From assembly GCA_029204225.1 (NCBI GenBank), contig CM055109.1, forward strand, positions 17,971,590 to 18,035,589: 64,000 nt of DNA, in the 5' to 3' direction. Numbering within the stretch: position 1 is the first letter of the stretch; the number at the start of each line of letters is the position of its first letter. Source of the stretch: Diphasiastrum complanatum (taxonomy: Eukaryota > Streptophyta > Lycopodiopsida > Lycopodiales > Lycopodiaceae). The position numbers and the translations under genes were made by a program. The notes under the pieces are model-generated. The model saw only the letters and a program-made list of their open reading frames with translations, did not search any database and was not told where the DNA came from. Below are positions 1 to 12,908 of the stretch, in pieces.

Positions 1-6
1 GATAAG

Positions 7-966
7 ATGCAAGAAACATTCTTAGATGTTTATACAAGAGATGCTTGGATCCATCTAGCATCTTGTGTGAATGAAAGTGATATCAACAACCTTGGTGTCA
101 ATGATCTTGCAAGGATTGAGGAGGAGCAACAAAGTGATGGAGATCTTGAGGTTCCACCTCAAAGATCAAGTGCTCCAAGAAGATCCACAAAGGCAAGGGC
201 CGAGCCTTCAAGGCTCACTTATCTTGGCAAAGGTAATCAAGGGGAAGATTCTCAACCATTCACTTTCAACACTTTTCTTACTTCAATGCTTGATGAACCA
301 TTTTGCTATGAGATCTACATGAGGCAAACCGAGGTATGCTATGAGAACTACATGAGGCAACTTGAGGGCTTCATCAAGAAGGAAGTTGAAGATAAGATGT
401 GTAATGACTCATTTGAGAACAAGTTTTTATGTCTTAGTGATCTAAAAATTTTTATGAACCAATTAAGAGTGAATTGGTTGTTTGATCAAATGAGTGCTCT
501 CGGATTTTGGAAGAGCAAGAATGAGTTAATCACTCATTGTTTTGAAAAATGTGTTTTTCCTTTTGGAGAGGCAAATTGTAAGCTTCTTATGAGAATAAGT
601 GAAACATCCTTGAAGGACACTTATATCCATAAGCAAGTAAGTAGTCTCATGAAGTTCAAGATCACTTGTAATTACAAGATTAGGAAAATCATGCTTACTT
701 TTGATGGTTTGTGGACTAGTCATTCTAGCATGATAAATCTTGGTAATAGTAGCAAGTACATGTTCTGTGATCTTGATCAATGTGATTTTCACAAGACATG
801 GAGACATCAGATTTCCTTCAAAGAGAAGCATCAAGATCAAGGAGGAGCAAGTTTCAAGTTTGTGCATATGCCAAGGCATGACAAGTGGACAAATGGGTCC
901 ATGACACGTGGCAAGTCCCACAACATGTGGCTATCCAAGTCCATTGGTCAAACTTCACGTGGCTAA
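7..966 (+). pseudogene. Copia-derived ORF remnant (Pol linker-like N-terminal part)
   Basis: An open frame of 319 codons. Residues about 50-70 (PPQRSSAPRRSTKARAEP) look like the proline- and basic-rich linker that joins integrase to reverse transcriptase in copia polyproteins. The expected RT core (WKIKY, YVDD) does not follow. Instead the frame runs into Phe/Lys/Met-rich sequence with no recognised domain, holding a duplicated block of about 11 residues around residues 100-120. I see no gag, integrase catalytic motif or LTR nearby. My reading is a truncated or rearranged retroelement fragment that happens to stay open. A host gene exon cannot be excluded. The left end may lie outside the window. 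Confidence 0.35.
304..369 (+). repeat. 33-bp tandem duplication inside the 5' ORF
   Basis: Two adjacent copies (304-336 and 337-369) both begin TGCTATGAGA and contain CTACATGAGGCAA. They encode the repeated peptide CYE(I/N)YMRQ. The copies differ at a few bases, and the unit length is a multiple of three, so the frame is kept. Confidence 0.7.
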
Positions 967-2259
967 CCTAAATCGTCAAAATCAAGTCAAAAGCTCCAAT
1001 TTGCATCCACACCTCAAGTAGGTGTTGTGTTCATGGCCCACAAGGGGTCCATAACAGAATGTTAGGGACCCAACCCCTTGGTTCCCACACCTAACTTGAA
1101 ACTGGACATTGGACTGGACATGTTTACTTGACCAATGCCCCGTGGACTGCATGGAGGCCACTTGTCATAATCAGGATTATGAGCTCGTGATGGAGACTCT
1201 ACCTTCGAGGTATAGAAGCGGAGAGATCTCACTTACCATTCACTTTATCTACCTTGAAGAACGTGGATGGTAGTGCACATATGCATAGCCAGGATGAGAA
1301 CTAGCTAGGGGTAGGAGATGGCTGACAGCTCTGGCGTGGTATGGGACGTTGTTAGGGTTGGAGGTTGGACCTTGCTTGTTTTCGGGTCACAGGCCAGGGC
1401 ATGGAGGGTGGATCTGGATTGGATGCTACAGCGAGGTGGAACATGAGCGTTCGGTTTCTTGTGCTTGGTTGGCACTTGGCGGTTTACGTTTTTAGAGTTC
1501 GTAACGGTGTGATCCCAGCTTTACTAGTGATTGTGAAGCACTTAATTCCAAAAGTTTATTTGATAGTGCTAAAATTTCTTATTTTGTGGAATTTGAAATA
1601 GGCGGAGTCTAGTTTGTCGGTGATGCTTGGACGGTTAACTCAATTCAATTGCGAAATTTCTAGAACTATGTGGTGAGCATATACTTCAAAAAGGCCAACA
1701 GACTGGAAAGTTTTCTTTTGGTAGATTGAACTTACGCTAAATTGGCTAAATTCCTTTACTAAAAGGTATGTTTTGTAATGCGTTGATGTGGGATTTTAAA
1801 ATCCACTCTTTCAGCTATTGGTTCAATGTGCATTCACTGTTAAGCATGTAGGATCACATGGTGGATTTGTGGGTCTTAGAGTTGAGATGAATATTGAAAA
1901 CTTTAAGGATAAGCTTTGTCCATGTGGATCTTTGGGATGCAGAAGATTTGAACTTTCATTCGTAATTCATGGCCTAGTTGGAAGATGGATGAACTAGCTC
2001 ATTTTGTACCTAATGTATGGATAAGCTTTGTCCATGTGGATGTTTGGGATCCAGAAGATTTTAACTCGTATTCGTAATAATGATTGGCTCTTTGTGAATC
2101 AAGTGATGGATCAGAAATATTTAACCATCAATATGATATCGAGGAGATGAAAACATGTGTAGATCAGTGCGGATTGGAATTTTCTTACTATACCAATGTG
2201 CTGTAGGAACCTTGCATCTGCATGCATGTCAGATTGTATTTCTAGAGTATCTCTTGCAG
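967..2259. other. Non-coding stretch with a direct repeat; no gene recognised
   Basis: No open frame with a recognisable product; the longest (1365-1601) is not protein-like. It contains an imperfect direct repeat of about 60 bp: 1907-1967 and 2019-2079 both start GGATAAGCTTTGTCCATGTG and continue in register, 112 bp apart. If the DEK-type gene downstream starts to the left, this would be intron or 5' flank. I could not identify its first exon here. Confidence 0.5.
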
Positions 2260-2337
2260 GGGAAAGGCATGCCTGCATACCAGGTTACCTATTTATTCAA
2301 GAGAAAAACGTCCTTATATTTTTTCTCTCTAAATTAG
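2260..2337 (+). other. Candidate upstream DEK exon (GKG motif), tentative
   Basis: A strong acceptor (TCTCTTGCAG) at 2250-2259 is followed in phase 0 by codons reading GKGMPAYQ, then VTYLFKRKT, then a stop at 2335. Plant DEK proteins carry a GKG...P...V.F.LSKRK segment just upstream of the QFSG block, so the order G-K-G, P, V, K-R-K fits, although three to four residues appear to be missing. A GT follows the Gln codon (2284) and another lies within the Lys-Arg-Lys stretch, so the donor is uncertain. This is inference from a short match. Confidence 0.35.
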
Positions 2338-2866
2338 ATTAACAGTCTGTGTAGACATGTTAACTGTGACCACCTAATTCATAGTCAAGTGATAGCAATG
2401 GATCAGTAGTGTCTTTAAGAGGCTGAGAAGTTTTTGCTTTAATCGTAAGAGGACCAGTGCCCCAACACTGTTTCCTTACAAAAACCAATGTACTCTAAGA
2501 ACATGTAGACTGCATACAACACTGACGAGTATTGGAGCCGGAAGTAGCTGGTGTAGGAGCTTGTGTTTCATGGATTCATCACAGTTAGCATGGAGAATAT
2601 GACCTCGTGATTTCAACACCTAGATAGCATGTGTTCTATTTAATGTGAGGATGCTATGATCGCCTGAATATTGTTTGGGCCACAGCATGTAGACATCTTT
2701 TTAGTAGTTTCTGAATGCAAGTTCAACATCTATGCTATTTTGACACAATGAAGAGTTGCACTGGGTAGCTGATTGGCTTAGTTGCCAGTTGACCCCACAG
2801 CATGATTGCTTATTATTTGAGTTCCTAGCATAGCATCATAGAGGTTCTTGTAATCTGGTTCTGCAG

Positions 2867-2915
2867 ATGTCAAAGTTCTGTGTTATGAGCTCCATGTTAT
2901 AATGTTCTGAAAATT
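2867..2915 (+). other. Possible decayed DEK exon (LH-I-F block with in-frame TGA)
   Basis: After a TTCTGCAG acceptor ending at 2866, one frame reads VKVLCYELHVIMF, then TGA, then Lys-Phe, then a GT. In plant DEK proteins the segment between the KRK and QFSG blocks has a Leu-Leu-His-x-Ile-Leu-Phe-Gly-Lys-Lys core. The His, Ile, Phe and Lys positions coincide, and the TGA sits where a Gly codon (GGA) would be one base away. It may be a mutated exon, a sequencing error or chance. Confidence 0.25.
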
Positions 2916-3258
2916 TTGGTCTCTGGTTTTGACAAGAGGATCTGATTTTGCTGTTGTATAGCAAGAATTCTGTAAAGTTCCCTTTTTGTTTTGTTATGAA
3001 CCTTCAAAATAGTGTTAGCTGATAGAAAGTGATCAGAATCGATACAGTATCGGGATGAAGTATCTCTTTTCCGAATGGTCTGATTGTTCAAGCTCAGCAT
3101 TCTAGGGTCCAATAAGAGAAGTAAATACTGAAACTAGTACAATCTTTTAGAATCAACTTTCTTTAATGTTATGAATTTTTTTTGTGAGCTCCATTTTCAA
3201 GTATATATATGGTATCTTAATTGCAAGGCATTGGTATCATTATATGTTATCTTGGCAG

Positions 3259-6200
3259 GGAACATTCATAAAAAACAACATATTGCAGTTCTCTGGATAT
3301 GTGTGGGGAGAAAATGAGGTGAGTATCCACTCATTGATGTTAAAATGCAAGGAAAGTGGTATTTAATTTGCCATAGGCAGATCATGCTAGCTAGTGAAAG
3401 AAATAAGATTGTCTTTTAATTACAGTTGTTGAATTTCAAAACATCTTAGTACATGCTTCATATTTCATAAGCTTTGAGCCGAAGCATGAACTTGGCATTT
3501 ATAGCTTGGCTTGGTAACTAAGTGGTTCATAATATTCTCAAGCTTATGGATGAGGTCAGAAAAAGAGACCGTTCTCGGACGACTCTTTTGCTGATGTCAA
3601 ATATTTTGTTTGAATCTTGTAATCAATCAATTTCAGGGCAAAAGATCATTATTGATAATGAAAAGTGTTGTTTCTTGTGATCGTATGCAATTCAATTTAT
3701 TGATAAAGAGTTTGATGATCACTTGCTTTTGCCATCTTTAGCTCTTATAGTGCTCTGATTGTTATCTATTTGTTTTCAAATGTTTAGTTTCAATCTTAAA
3801 TGCCGCAGCAGCTCTTTCTCTGCTTAGGTCACTCATTTTCCTATTTGTTATGTGCTGAACAGGAGAAAGACAAGGCAAAAGTGAAAGAGAAGCTGGACCG
3901 TTTTACCAAAGAAGGTTTAATCGCGTTTGCAAGTCTATTGGACATCAAAGTTTCTAAAACTAGTATAAAAAAGGTCATACCTATTTCTTATGTTCATCAG
4001 AAAAATGGATAGGTTGATAAAATATGCTCATAGGTTAGGTTGCTTCTGGGGAGATTAGAATGTCATCGACAGTTTTAGTATAAATTTACTGGAGACTGTG
4101 GGCCACCATTCACCACCTGTGCTCCTTATCCAATGCATTTTTCTTCTTCATGAAGCTTCTCAGGTGGGATACGATTTTGCTGATGATTGAAGGACATGCA
4201 GGAGGAGCTGATTGTGAAATTATTTGAGTTTTTAGAGTCACCTTACCAGACGACAGATGAATTGTTGGAGGAGAAGGAACAGGTAGGAGTGGATTCCCAC
4301 TTCTGAAATCGGACTTGGCATGTTGTTGCTTCATCTTGATCGATTTTACACTAGTGTTTTCTGGTTAGGTTCACAAGAAATAAAGCGACCATTGTTAGTT
4401 GCTACAATAGAACTACTGAATTTAGATCCATTTTCTTGCAGGAATTAAAGGGAAAAAAACGCAAAAGTTTAACGCCTGGAAAGCGGACTCGCGGAAGGCC
4501 ACCTAAGGTGAGTAGGTTTCTTGTCTCAATCTTGAATTTGTGATACAACCCTTGTGTACCTGATTGCATTGACCTAGATCACTCTTGGCTCTATGGAGTG
4601 CTTAGCATGAACTCTTGGGTGCTGATCAAGATGCAGGAAAAGCAAGTACAACAATATTCGTGAAATTTGAAGTCCTTAAGAATGCAAATCAGTTGAAAGA
4701 TAACTAGTGCCTGACATAATTCATCAATGTTACCTCAAAGATTATTGACTGGAAATCTGTCTCTTGAAATGGAATGAGCCTACTATCTATGTCTTCAAAT
4801 TAACAATGTACGGCTTCTATGGGAGTTACAGTATTTTTCTGAGTAAAACAAAGTTGAATTTAAGACTTGAAATGATAGCGGCTTAGTCACAATGTCAATA
4901 ACAAAACTATTTAAAACAAAATGCATTAATATTGGAAATTCTCAAGTGTATTGACAAACAAATAACATGAGGACTGTGCTGGTGGGAAATTCAGTTAATT
5001 GTACTTCAACTAAGACTAAGCTTTCAGTCATTCATCTAACTAGCAAGGAGTCATTAAGCCTTTATTAATAGCTGATTCAGCCGTTGTAGGCCACATCTTA
5101 GGGTGAGTGGATGGAATCTCAACGAACCTACAAGTTTGCTCTGAAGGGGCTCAAATACCAAATAAAGTTGACAAAAGTCACTAATTAATGCTTTATGGCA
5201 AATAATGGGCCTGCCTTGGACCCTAATGACAAACAATAGCTTAGGACAAGTGGTGTCATCTAGAATTTTCCCTCAGAAAATACTGTTGTTAGTGCTTTAT
5301 GAACAAAGGAAATAGAAATGTTGCAAAACTGCAAATGGTTCTGCCAATTTGATGTCAAAGGAGATGTCCCAAAAGAACATGAATCCATTGACTAATGAAT
5401 ATTGTAGAAGTTGCCAATTTGTTAATATGTAAGTAGGTGCTCAAAAAACTGACACCATGTCTGGCTAAGTGCTATCTGCACACTGCTATACGAATGCCAT
5501 CTGAATCTGAATATATGGTAGTGTGGAGTCAAATCATACCCTATTCAGCATAGAGGTATATGAGTGAATGATGAATACTACAGAATAGCTGCAACATGAA
5601 TGGCATGCCGGAAAATGGTAAAATCGTTGTTGGATAGGGTAGTTGCTGGAGAATAAGATGTGTAAGCGAACAAGCTATACCCTTGAAACAGCAATGCTCC
5701 TTGAGATAGATATGACCTTGATGGACCTGTGCCATAAATTGTGATACTACTACACAGCCTGAACAGAGTCCCAATTGAAATATATCGTACGAGTAATGTA
5801 TGCTTTGTGAATGTTAGGTGAGAATGCCCAATAACCTCACAGAACAAGGTCATGCACCAGAATTTGTAAATACTCTTTGCAATGAAGCCATCCTCTTTGT
5901 AATTGTGTATCCTCTATTTTTCAATGAAGGCAATGATACTTTCTGAGATAAAGGCCATCCTCTAGGTCACTTTTCTGCTCAGCTGAAGCGATTGTGCAAT
6001 TGGGACTTGCTTTCACAGGATCAGTAAAAAAGATACCTCATGGCTCTATCAATTGTTGGTTTTCACTCCCTTTTGTTCAAGATAGTGCTAGCAGAATTTG
6101 AATCAAGATACAAAGGCTCAAAACCAGTTTGAAAGATAGCAAACTTATCAAAGAATCAAGTTCATGGGAAACATTGCAAAGATCATGTGCCATAATATAC

Positions 6201-8974
6201 TCTAATGTTACCTTTTGCATGTATTGTTCTTATGCTCGAAGAACAAGATGAGGAAATGGATCTAGAGGTGCAAAGAGTTGCGTGCTATTTGAAGAGGCCG
6301 TGAATGCAAGGTAGTGACTGTTGCAGCTGGCTCAACAACTGCACAGAGCCCAAGCTAACTGTATTTACTAGGCATACTGTATAATAGTAGAGATAGTGGC
6401 CTCCAACTACATCACTTACGTAGAAGCTATGTGACTTGTAAGCGTCTCCATTAGAAGAAATAATCAACCAGAGCCATCAAAGGAACCATGAATGCTTGAC
6501 AAATGACTGATAGAAGTAACGGAGGATCAACTTAAGAATCCAAAGTTGTGCCTGAGGGGCTTTGTAGATGATGAAATAGCATAAGAGATCCGTTAGTGGC
6601 AAGGTCTTATGTACAAGGATAAGCATGACTAGAACTGGCACTCTTAGGTAAATTACTGTATTATAGTATGGTCATAGTTGCAAATTCTTTCTGACAAACA
6701 ACACCTGTAAAAACTAGTTGAATTACAAAGACATGATTCCAGTCGGTTTGTTGCTACGATGCCCATGTGTACACTTGGCAAGGTAGCCTTTGTAAGAATA
6801 TTGGTGTAGTGGCTGCCTTATGGTGTTCTCTCCTACCCTGTAGGCACTATGCTTTGTCCATATCTACTTGCCTCACCCTGTGTAGGTGCATGAGGTTGTG
6901 GTTTGATTTCAGGGTGTGAGTATGCTCCACCTTGTGGTGTCTCCTCAGCTCCTTCTATAGCTGCCACGGTCCACCTTTGCTAAACCTAGTCTCTTCTGTC
7001 CAACCTCCCCAATGTCAGTGGGGCTCATGAAGTTTCTGAAGAGTGGTAGAATGTAGTGTTTCTGAAGCTCGTACATTTTTTGTTAAATGTGATGCTCTCT
7101 TCCATGTCGGTGGCAGAAAGCTCACTACTTGTGACGGACTTTGTAAGAAATAAACTAGCACAAGTTAATTCAAATGCTCACCTGAGGTCATCCATTGGAA
7201 TAGGAGATGGTTTTGAAAGCTTTTTTTCTGAGTCTGAGCTTTGGAACAAAAGTCGTCTTTGGCAGATGTACCACTACTTGTGACTGATCAAAGCTGATCA
7301 AGAGGATGGTGTCGCTGAGCAAAACGTCTAAATGCTTTTACATATGTTGTTTATAAAATATGCACTTTCATGTTTAGGCAGGATCATGCTTATTCCTTGT
7401 GGATGACTCCTACCTGCAATCATAAATTATAATTGTTTTTTTATAAAATCATACAAAACGGTCTGTACTGGCTTTGCCATTGCTCCTATTTTGGATGATA
7501 GTCTGCCAAGTTTCATTCTCTGTTGATTTAGTTGAATACTAGCTGCAGGGCATGGTTCACGTGCACATCCTGATTTTCTGACAATCGGATTGCTATCAGA
7601 AGCAAAAGACTGATGATACGCCAGCAAAAAGAGGACGAAAAAAGCGCCAAGTTTTTGATGAGGGAAGTGATGAAGAAGTGCTCGAAGAAGAGGAGGAACC
7701 TGAATCTAAGACGATCCAGAAGGATGCAGATGAAGAGGTGTTTGAGGAGAGAATGACGCCCAGAAAGAAGTTCACTAAAGGTAAAGTAACTCTGGTGGCC
7801 AAGGAGGAAAAAGCTTCTGAGGAGAAGAAAGAAAAGAAGAGAAATTTGAAAACTCCTCCAAAGCTGCCCTCTATTTCGAAAGTGGATTTAAAAAAAGAGA
7901 GTCCTAAGTCAACTCCTAAGGTGTTTTCTAGAAAGGATAAGAAAGAAAGGGATCTGAAAAAAGAGGTGAAAAAGGAAGAGAAAGGGAAAACAGGGAAAGA
8001 GTCAAAAGCGACAGAAAAAGTCCAGGTGAAGTCAAACGCGAAAGAAAAGTCAGTCCACTTAACTGGAAAAAAACAGGCCATCAAAGAGACAAGCAAGCAA
8101 ATTGGTACTTGTTCTTCTCACAACCTTTTAAGCTCAATCTCCTGTATCTTGTTGGATCTTAAGCTGAATGGCATGGATACGTTGGGTTAACTCTGCTGCA
8201 CAATTGAGACAGCTTGTATCAAAGCAATTTCGAGGAACTAGTTACTTATTGTCATAGTTATGTTAGGAAAAGGTGTTGCCAAAGGGAAAGAAACGGTCAA
8301 GCCTGAGAAAGCTGTGCAAGCTTTTCCTACCGATGCGAAATTGAGAGATGAGATTTGTGAGCTCCTGCAGGTAGCTGATTTTAGTAAGGTGAGTTCCTCC
8401 CATGTGCTATACAGCAAACTATTCCTCAGACTTTTTAAAAAAAAGGTTATGCTTCTAATTTATTTTGCATGAGACAGCAGGAATCATGAAGCTTTAAACA
8501 TCATGCACTAATGGGGGCTTTGTTTGGTTGCAGGTGACTTTCACAGATGTCGTTAAACAGCTTGGTATGCGTTTTCCCATGAGTTGGAATCATAGAACTG
8601 ATTCAAAGTCTCTATTTGAACGTCAAATGATTGTATTGCAAAATTACTTTTATTGTGGCGAATAGGAAAAAGAATTGTATAAAAAACAAATTATTACAAT
8701 TTTTTTTTGATTAGAATCTTAAACTGATATGAAAACGTTTGTACTGCTCTTCTTTGTGACTATGGTTGGTCAGCATTCAATGCCATCACTTTTTTTCGCT
8801 GACAACTGATGGTGTCTGTATCTCACAGAGGCAAAGTTCAATGTAAGCCTTCTTGAAAAGAAGGCACATGTCAAGGTGCTTATCCGTGAGGAACTAAGTA
8901 AGATTACAGTAGGGGACGATGGAGAAGACAAAGATGAAGAGCAAGCAGTAGATGCAGATAGAAATAATGCATGA
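3259..8974 (+). CDS. DEK-type chromatin-associated protein (partial 5' end), 8 exons
   Basis: Exons, with matching phases and GT-AG ends: 3259-3318, 3863-3973, 4202-4282, 4442-4507, 7600-8104, 8267-8388, 8534-8564, 8829-8974 (stop TGA 8972-8974); about 373 codons. Order of parts: NNILQFSGYVWGENE, the conserved plant DEK block; a SAP-like DNA-binding region (KEKLDRFTKEGLIAF, then ELIVKLFEFLESP); an AT-hook-like KRTRGRPPK; TPAKRGRKKRQ; an acidic patch followed by about 130 very Lys-rich residues; and the DEK C-terminal domain (LRDEICELLQVADFSK, VTFTDVVKQLEAKFNVSL) with an acidic tail. Known family role: nuclear architectural proteins that bind nucleosomes and DNA and affect chromatin topology and transcription. 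The N-terminal exons are missing or decayed, so the gene may be partial, start left of the window, or be a pseudogene. Confidence 0.88.
4508..7599. other. 3.1-kb intron of the DEK-type gene
   Basis: The donor is AAGGTGAGT at 4505-4513 and the acceptor is CTATCAG ending at 7599. The interior is AT-rich with short random frames on both strands. I recognised no transposon domain, terminal repeat or RNA gene. The frames at 5541-5853 (minus) and 7056-7283 (plus) resemble nothing I know. Confidence 0.7.
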
Positions 8975-11900
8975 TAAGAACAATGTGTAGCTGACTGATC
9001 GCACAACAATTGTGGGTTCATGAGATAGTTCAGAATGCCATGATTTTTTTTACATTGGCAGTTTAGAAACCGTCATCTAACAAGGACTTTTGTTTATTGC
9101 ATCAAAGTAGGCATCTGATGAGACGTTGGCAGAATTTTGAAGCTTCTTAGTGGTAGATGTGAAAATTGTTCGAAGAGTCAGTTTATAGTATTACCTTTTA
9201 GTAGAACTGAATTTTATTCTTTTATCTTCATTCATCTTCTTGCCCTAGCTACGTCAGTAGCAAGATAACAGGCAGTTCCAGTATGAACTGGTGAGATTGT
9301 TATTGATCTGTATACGATCATCTTGAATGTTTATATGACAATCTTATTGTGGGTACCAGTTTTTCTTTAGCAATACTTGAAGTGGAGATATTTTTCTCTT
9401 GTATTTGAATTGGAGTTCTTATTTGTTGACAGCTTTGCAGTTATTTAGCGCAAGATGGTTATGCTGGTGATGATTTTGCCTTTATTTCTGATGTAACGTT
9501 TTTGGGGCACCTCTCGCGAGATCTTGGAAGCATTTTATTGTGCTCCTTTCCACAATTTTCTTTCAAGAATCACTTGTGTGACTTATGAAAAAGGATGCTG
9601 ACCTGCTATGTTTTATCTGACCTGCTATGTTTAATCTCTTGCGATGGCCTGTTTTGGTTTTTGGAAAAATATCGACAACTGCTGCTCACATGACATCCAT
9701 GATAGAGTCAGTTAGCTTTACTTTTCGCTCAATCTTGGCACATTTGGTTTATTGATCCCACATGGCATCTATCTGGCTAATGAGGATGTATGGGGTTCAC
9801 CCATTGGAGATGCGCATGCTCCTGAAACTTTAAGAGACTGGAATGCTTCAGTGGAATTTGATCATCATGTGTAATGGTGTTTTTCTTGAGCTTCAGGAAG
9901 TTATATAAGTAGCAACTCGGGAAGCTGCAATGTTGCGATTGATTGTCTGAATGAGAGGATACAAGAGAAATTGAGTTTTCATTGTCAGTGCTGCCAAGGG
10001 GCACTGTCAAGCTCGACTATTAGTTTCAGATACTTTTGACGCACAGTTCCTTTGGCCCATTCTTCTAAATAAGCTAGCGAGACATTAAGGTGAGGAATCT
10101 ATGTCTAGGGAATGAAATAATGTCATGCTGTGTGTGTGTGTGTGTGTGTGTGCGCGTGTGTGTGTCCCTCTCTCTCTCTCTCTCTCATGCACGTACAGTC
10201 TCTTTGGCTATTATTAGCTCCTAGAAATCTCTAGGTAAACTTGAGCCACCAAATCTATAACAGGTATGGATATTGACTTGGAGATCAAGTAGCTTAGTTT
10301 GTTGGAATTTAACTTGGACACCATGTAATATTAGTGTAGATCATTGTCCTCATTGATTATTCTTGGTTATGATTTATTGATCTTTATTGTTGGACACCTC
10401 TTGGTTCTCAAATTTTATATCCTTGCCATAACATTCAATAATGACAAATCTTGAAAAGGGTGCATGAAATATTCTGTAAGACATCGAACATTTAAAGTTA
10501 CAGATACTAATTTTTGGCACTCAACAAATGTTGTTTGACAATGTAATTTGAGATAATTATTCTCAACATATGCAATTTCTTTCATTCATGTCATTCCACA
10601 TTAGAAGACTTCCTTCAGGCCGTCTTGCTCATGCATCTTCAATAGTTGTTGCAAGAAACATGCTATCTTGAGCCTCAGCTCCCAAGACCTTCATATATCT
10701 TTGAGCATACTTTCCATGACAATTGAATTGTAATGTTCTCTTCAAGAAATCCATCATTACTTCAATAAAACTAGTCAAATTATCAGTGTATGTGGCTACC
10801 ATCCAACTATCTTCACGTGCAGCTATCTTTGGATTTGTCATCTTTTATAGCATGGCTAACAGAACATTAACCATTGTCACCCAAAATCATGCACTAAAAA
10901 AGAATCTTCGTGATTAATTCATATTTTCATTTGTCTAATGCAAATATTGAGACATTTTATAGTCACATCAGCTTCTACTAAACATTGTCATTTCAAATGG
11001 AAATATGAATTAATCCATGGTTTATGTACATTATTGTACTCCACAACTTGAATTTCAAGGCAAATTTTGACTTATAACTTCAAATTCAACTACGCTGGTT
11101 TAGGTCACAGTTCGACAATAAGCATAGTAACCATATGTTATTACTGTGATCCTATCACTTGGTTACGTTTGATAAGACTGATGAAACTTTGAATCTAGAA
11201 GTAATGTTATAGATTTGAGAATTTGTTCCTTCACTTGTGGCAATCACTATCGCAAGGAGACCAAGTTCCAAGATTGAATTTTTTTACAATGAAATGGACG
11301 AAGCTGGCATTTGGAAACCAAAAAGATACATGATAAGAAGAAGGGAAAGATGACATTCAAATCTTTTTGGAAAGCAATGATCCTTGAGTTTAGGAGTTTT
11401 TCGGGAGGGCAATCAATCTTAGAAGTGTTGGTTCAACATGTTTATATCTATTCATAACGAAATCTACAAGGTTCCAATATTCATGATCATAAAAAATGTA
11501 ATTGTAAGTTGAACACATTGCTTGCATCTTTGTGCTTTATTATCATTAATTAGACAAGTAATTTCATTCTTGCAGATTTATATCCATCAAGCATAAGTGA
11601 ATGGAAGCCAGCACAATCCCTTACAGGTATATTGGATGTGATTTATTTAGATATTGGAAAAATACAATACAGAGGAAGAACTCCAAAGGTGCTTGTAGAT
11701 AGTGGTATCTTCTATGAGTCCAAGTACATTCCGAATATGCATGGAGGCTTTGGAAAGCTTGAAGAGATTCCATTGCCAACTTTTGGAAGTCATGGCTTGC
11801 TCCTGACGATATTATATTAGAATCCTTTAGATGCAGATTACTATTAGATGTGAAATACTCAATGACATTAGGAATTGGGTCAAAAGTCATTAGATTAAGT

Positions 11901-12908
11901 TGGATATATTTTTAAAATATATTTGTTTCTTTTCAAATAAAATATATTTGTCTGTTTGTAAGGAATTACCAGATGATACTATTTCAAATTGAATAGATAA
12001 AGGTTGGGATAATAAGACAGTCGGATAAATTGAATGTAGAATTAAAAAATCTTCTATGACATTCCATTATCATATCGAGAGACAAATGTCTTCTATGACC
12101 TTCCATTATCATATTGAGAAACAAATGCTTAGTCTTACATCTAGTTACCAGAGATGAAAAAGAGCAAGTGAGACTTGGATGCCATTAAATTAAGACCTTG
12201 AAATGGCAAACTGAAAAGTAGTGCACATTATTCACAATGAAGAGGTTCTAACTGTGATTGAAGTGGAGGATCATTAGAGCCTAAATTATATCTGAAGAGA
12301 GCTAGTCCTCATGCACAGTGAAATTCTACTTGACTACGTATTCATTAGAAATGGGAAATTGGTAATAATAATTCATCACTTATCATTTTTAACTCATTGT
12401 TAGTCATTGGAAATATAAATCGATGTAAGGAATATTCAGACTAACACATTGTTTTTCATACATGTATGAAAAAGATAGGAGATCATAACACACTACAAGG
12501 TTCTTTTTCATAACAATCAACAAGGATCTTCCTAGAACAATCAACACTATAGAAGAACAATGACAATTCATGCAATCAATTGAATAAACTCATATCTTTA
12601 TTCAATAAAAGACCACTTGGATTTGGGGATTTGGTACAATTCTACAAATGTTTTTCTTTTCTATATCTTGTGTATGTTTGTATTTCTCTATATTTGTATA
12701 TCTATTATTTTTATCTATCTATTCAGCTTGGATAATTTGAAAATTCTCATCTTTATGTTGAATTTGTACATCATCTGGTATAGAAGGCCCTGGTGGGGCC
12801 ACAATATAAGGTATGCTCAAAATTAAATCCTAGCGGAATATGTATACCTCATGGCTTGTGTAGTCACCGAGTGAAGAATCAATAATCAGTACCCAACAAT
12901 CATCTAAA
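8975..12908. other. DEK 3' flank and intergenic DNA; no gene recognised
   Basis: The DEK 3' UTR must start at 8975, but its end is not evident. Beyond it, short frames at 10629-10841 (minus), 11621-11890 (minus) and 11632-11820 (plus) show no domain I recognise. The minus-strand frame at 10629 is the most protein-like (SWMVATYTDNL, FNCHGKYAQRYMKVLG) and could be a transposon relic. No splice signals tie these frames together. Confidence 0.5.
10129..10186. repeat. Compound (TG)n/(TC)n microsatellite
   Basis: About 37 bp of TG repeats interrupted by GCGCG, then CCC and about ten TC repeats. Simple sequence with no coding meaning. Confidence 0.95.

Noticed and set aside
6677-6690. CATAGTTGCA match in the DEK intron as another hAT-like end
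   Set aside because: No subterminal repeat follows and no inverted partner lies within 2 kb; a ten-base match can occur by chance.
7596-8096. 166-codon minus-strand frame rich in Ser and Phe
   Set aside because: It is the antisense shadow of the Lys/Glu-rich DEK exon 7600-8104, whose splice sites and product are clear.
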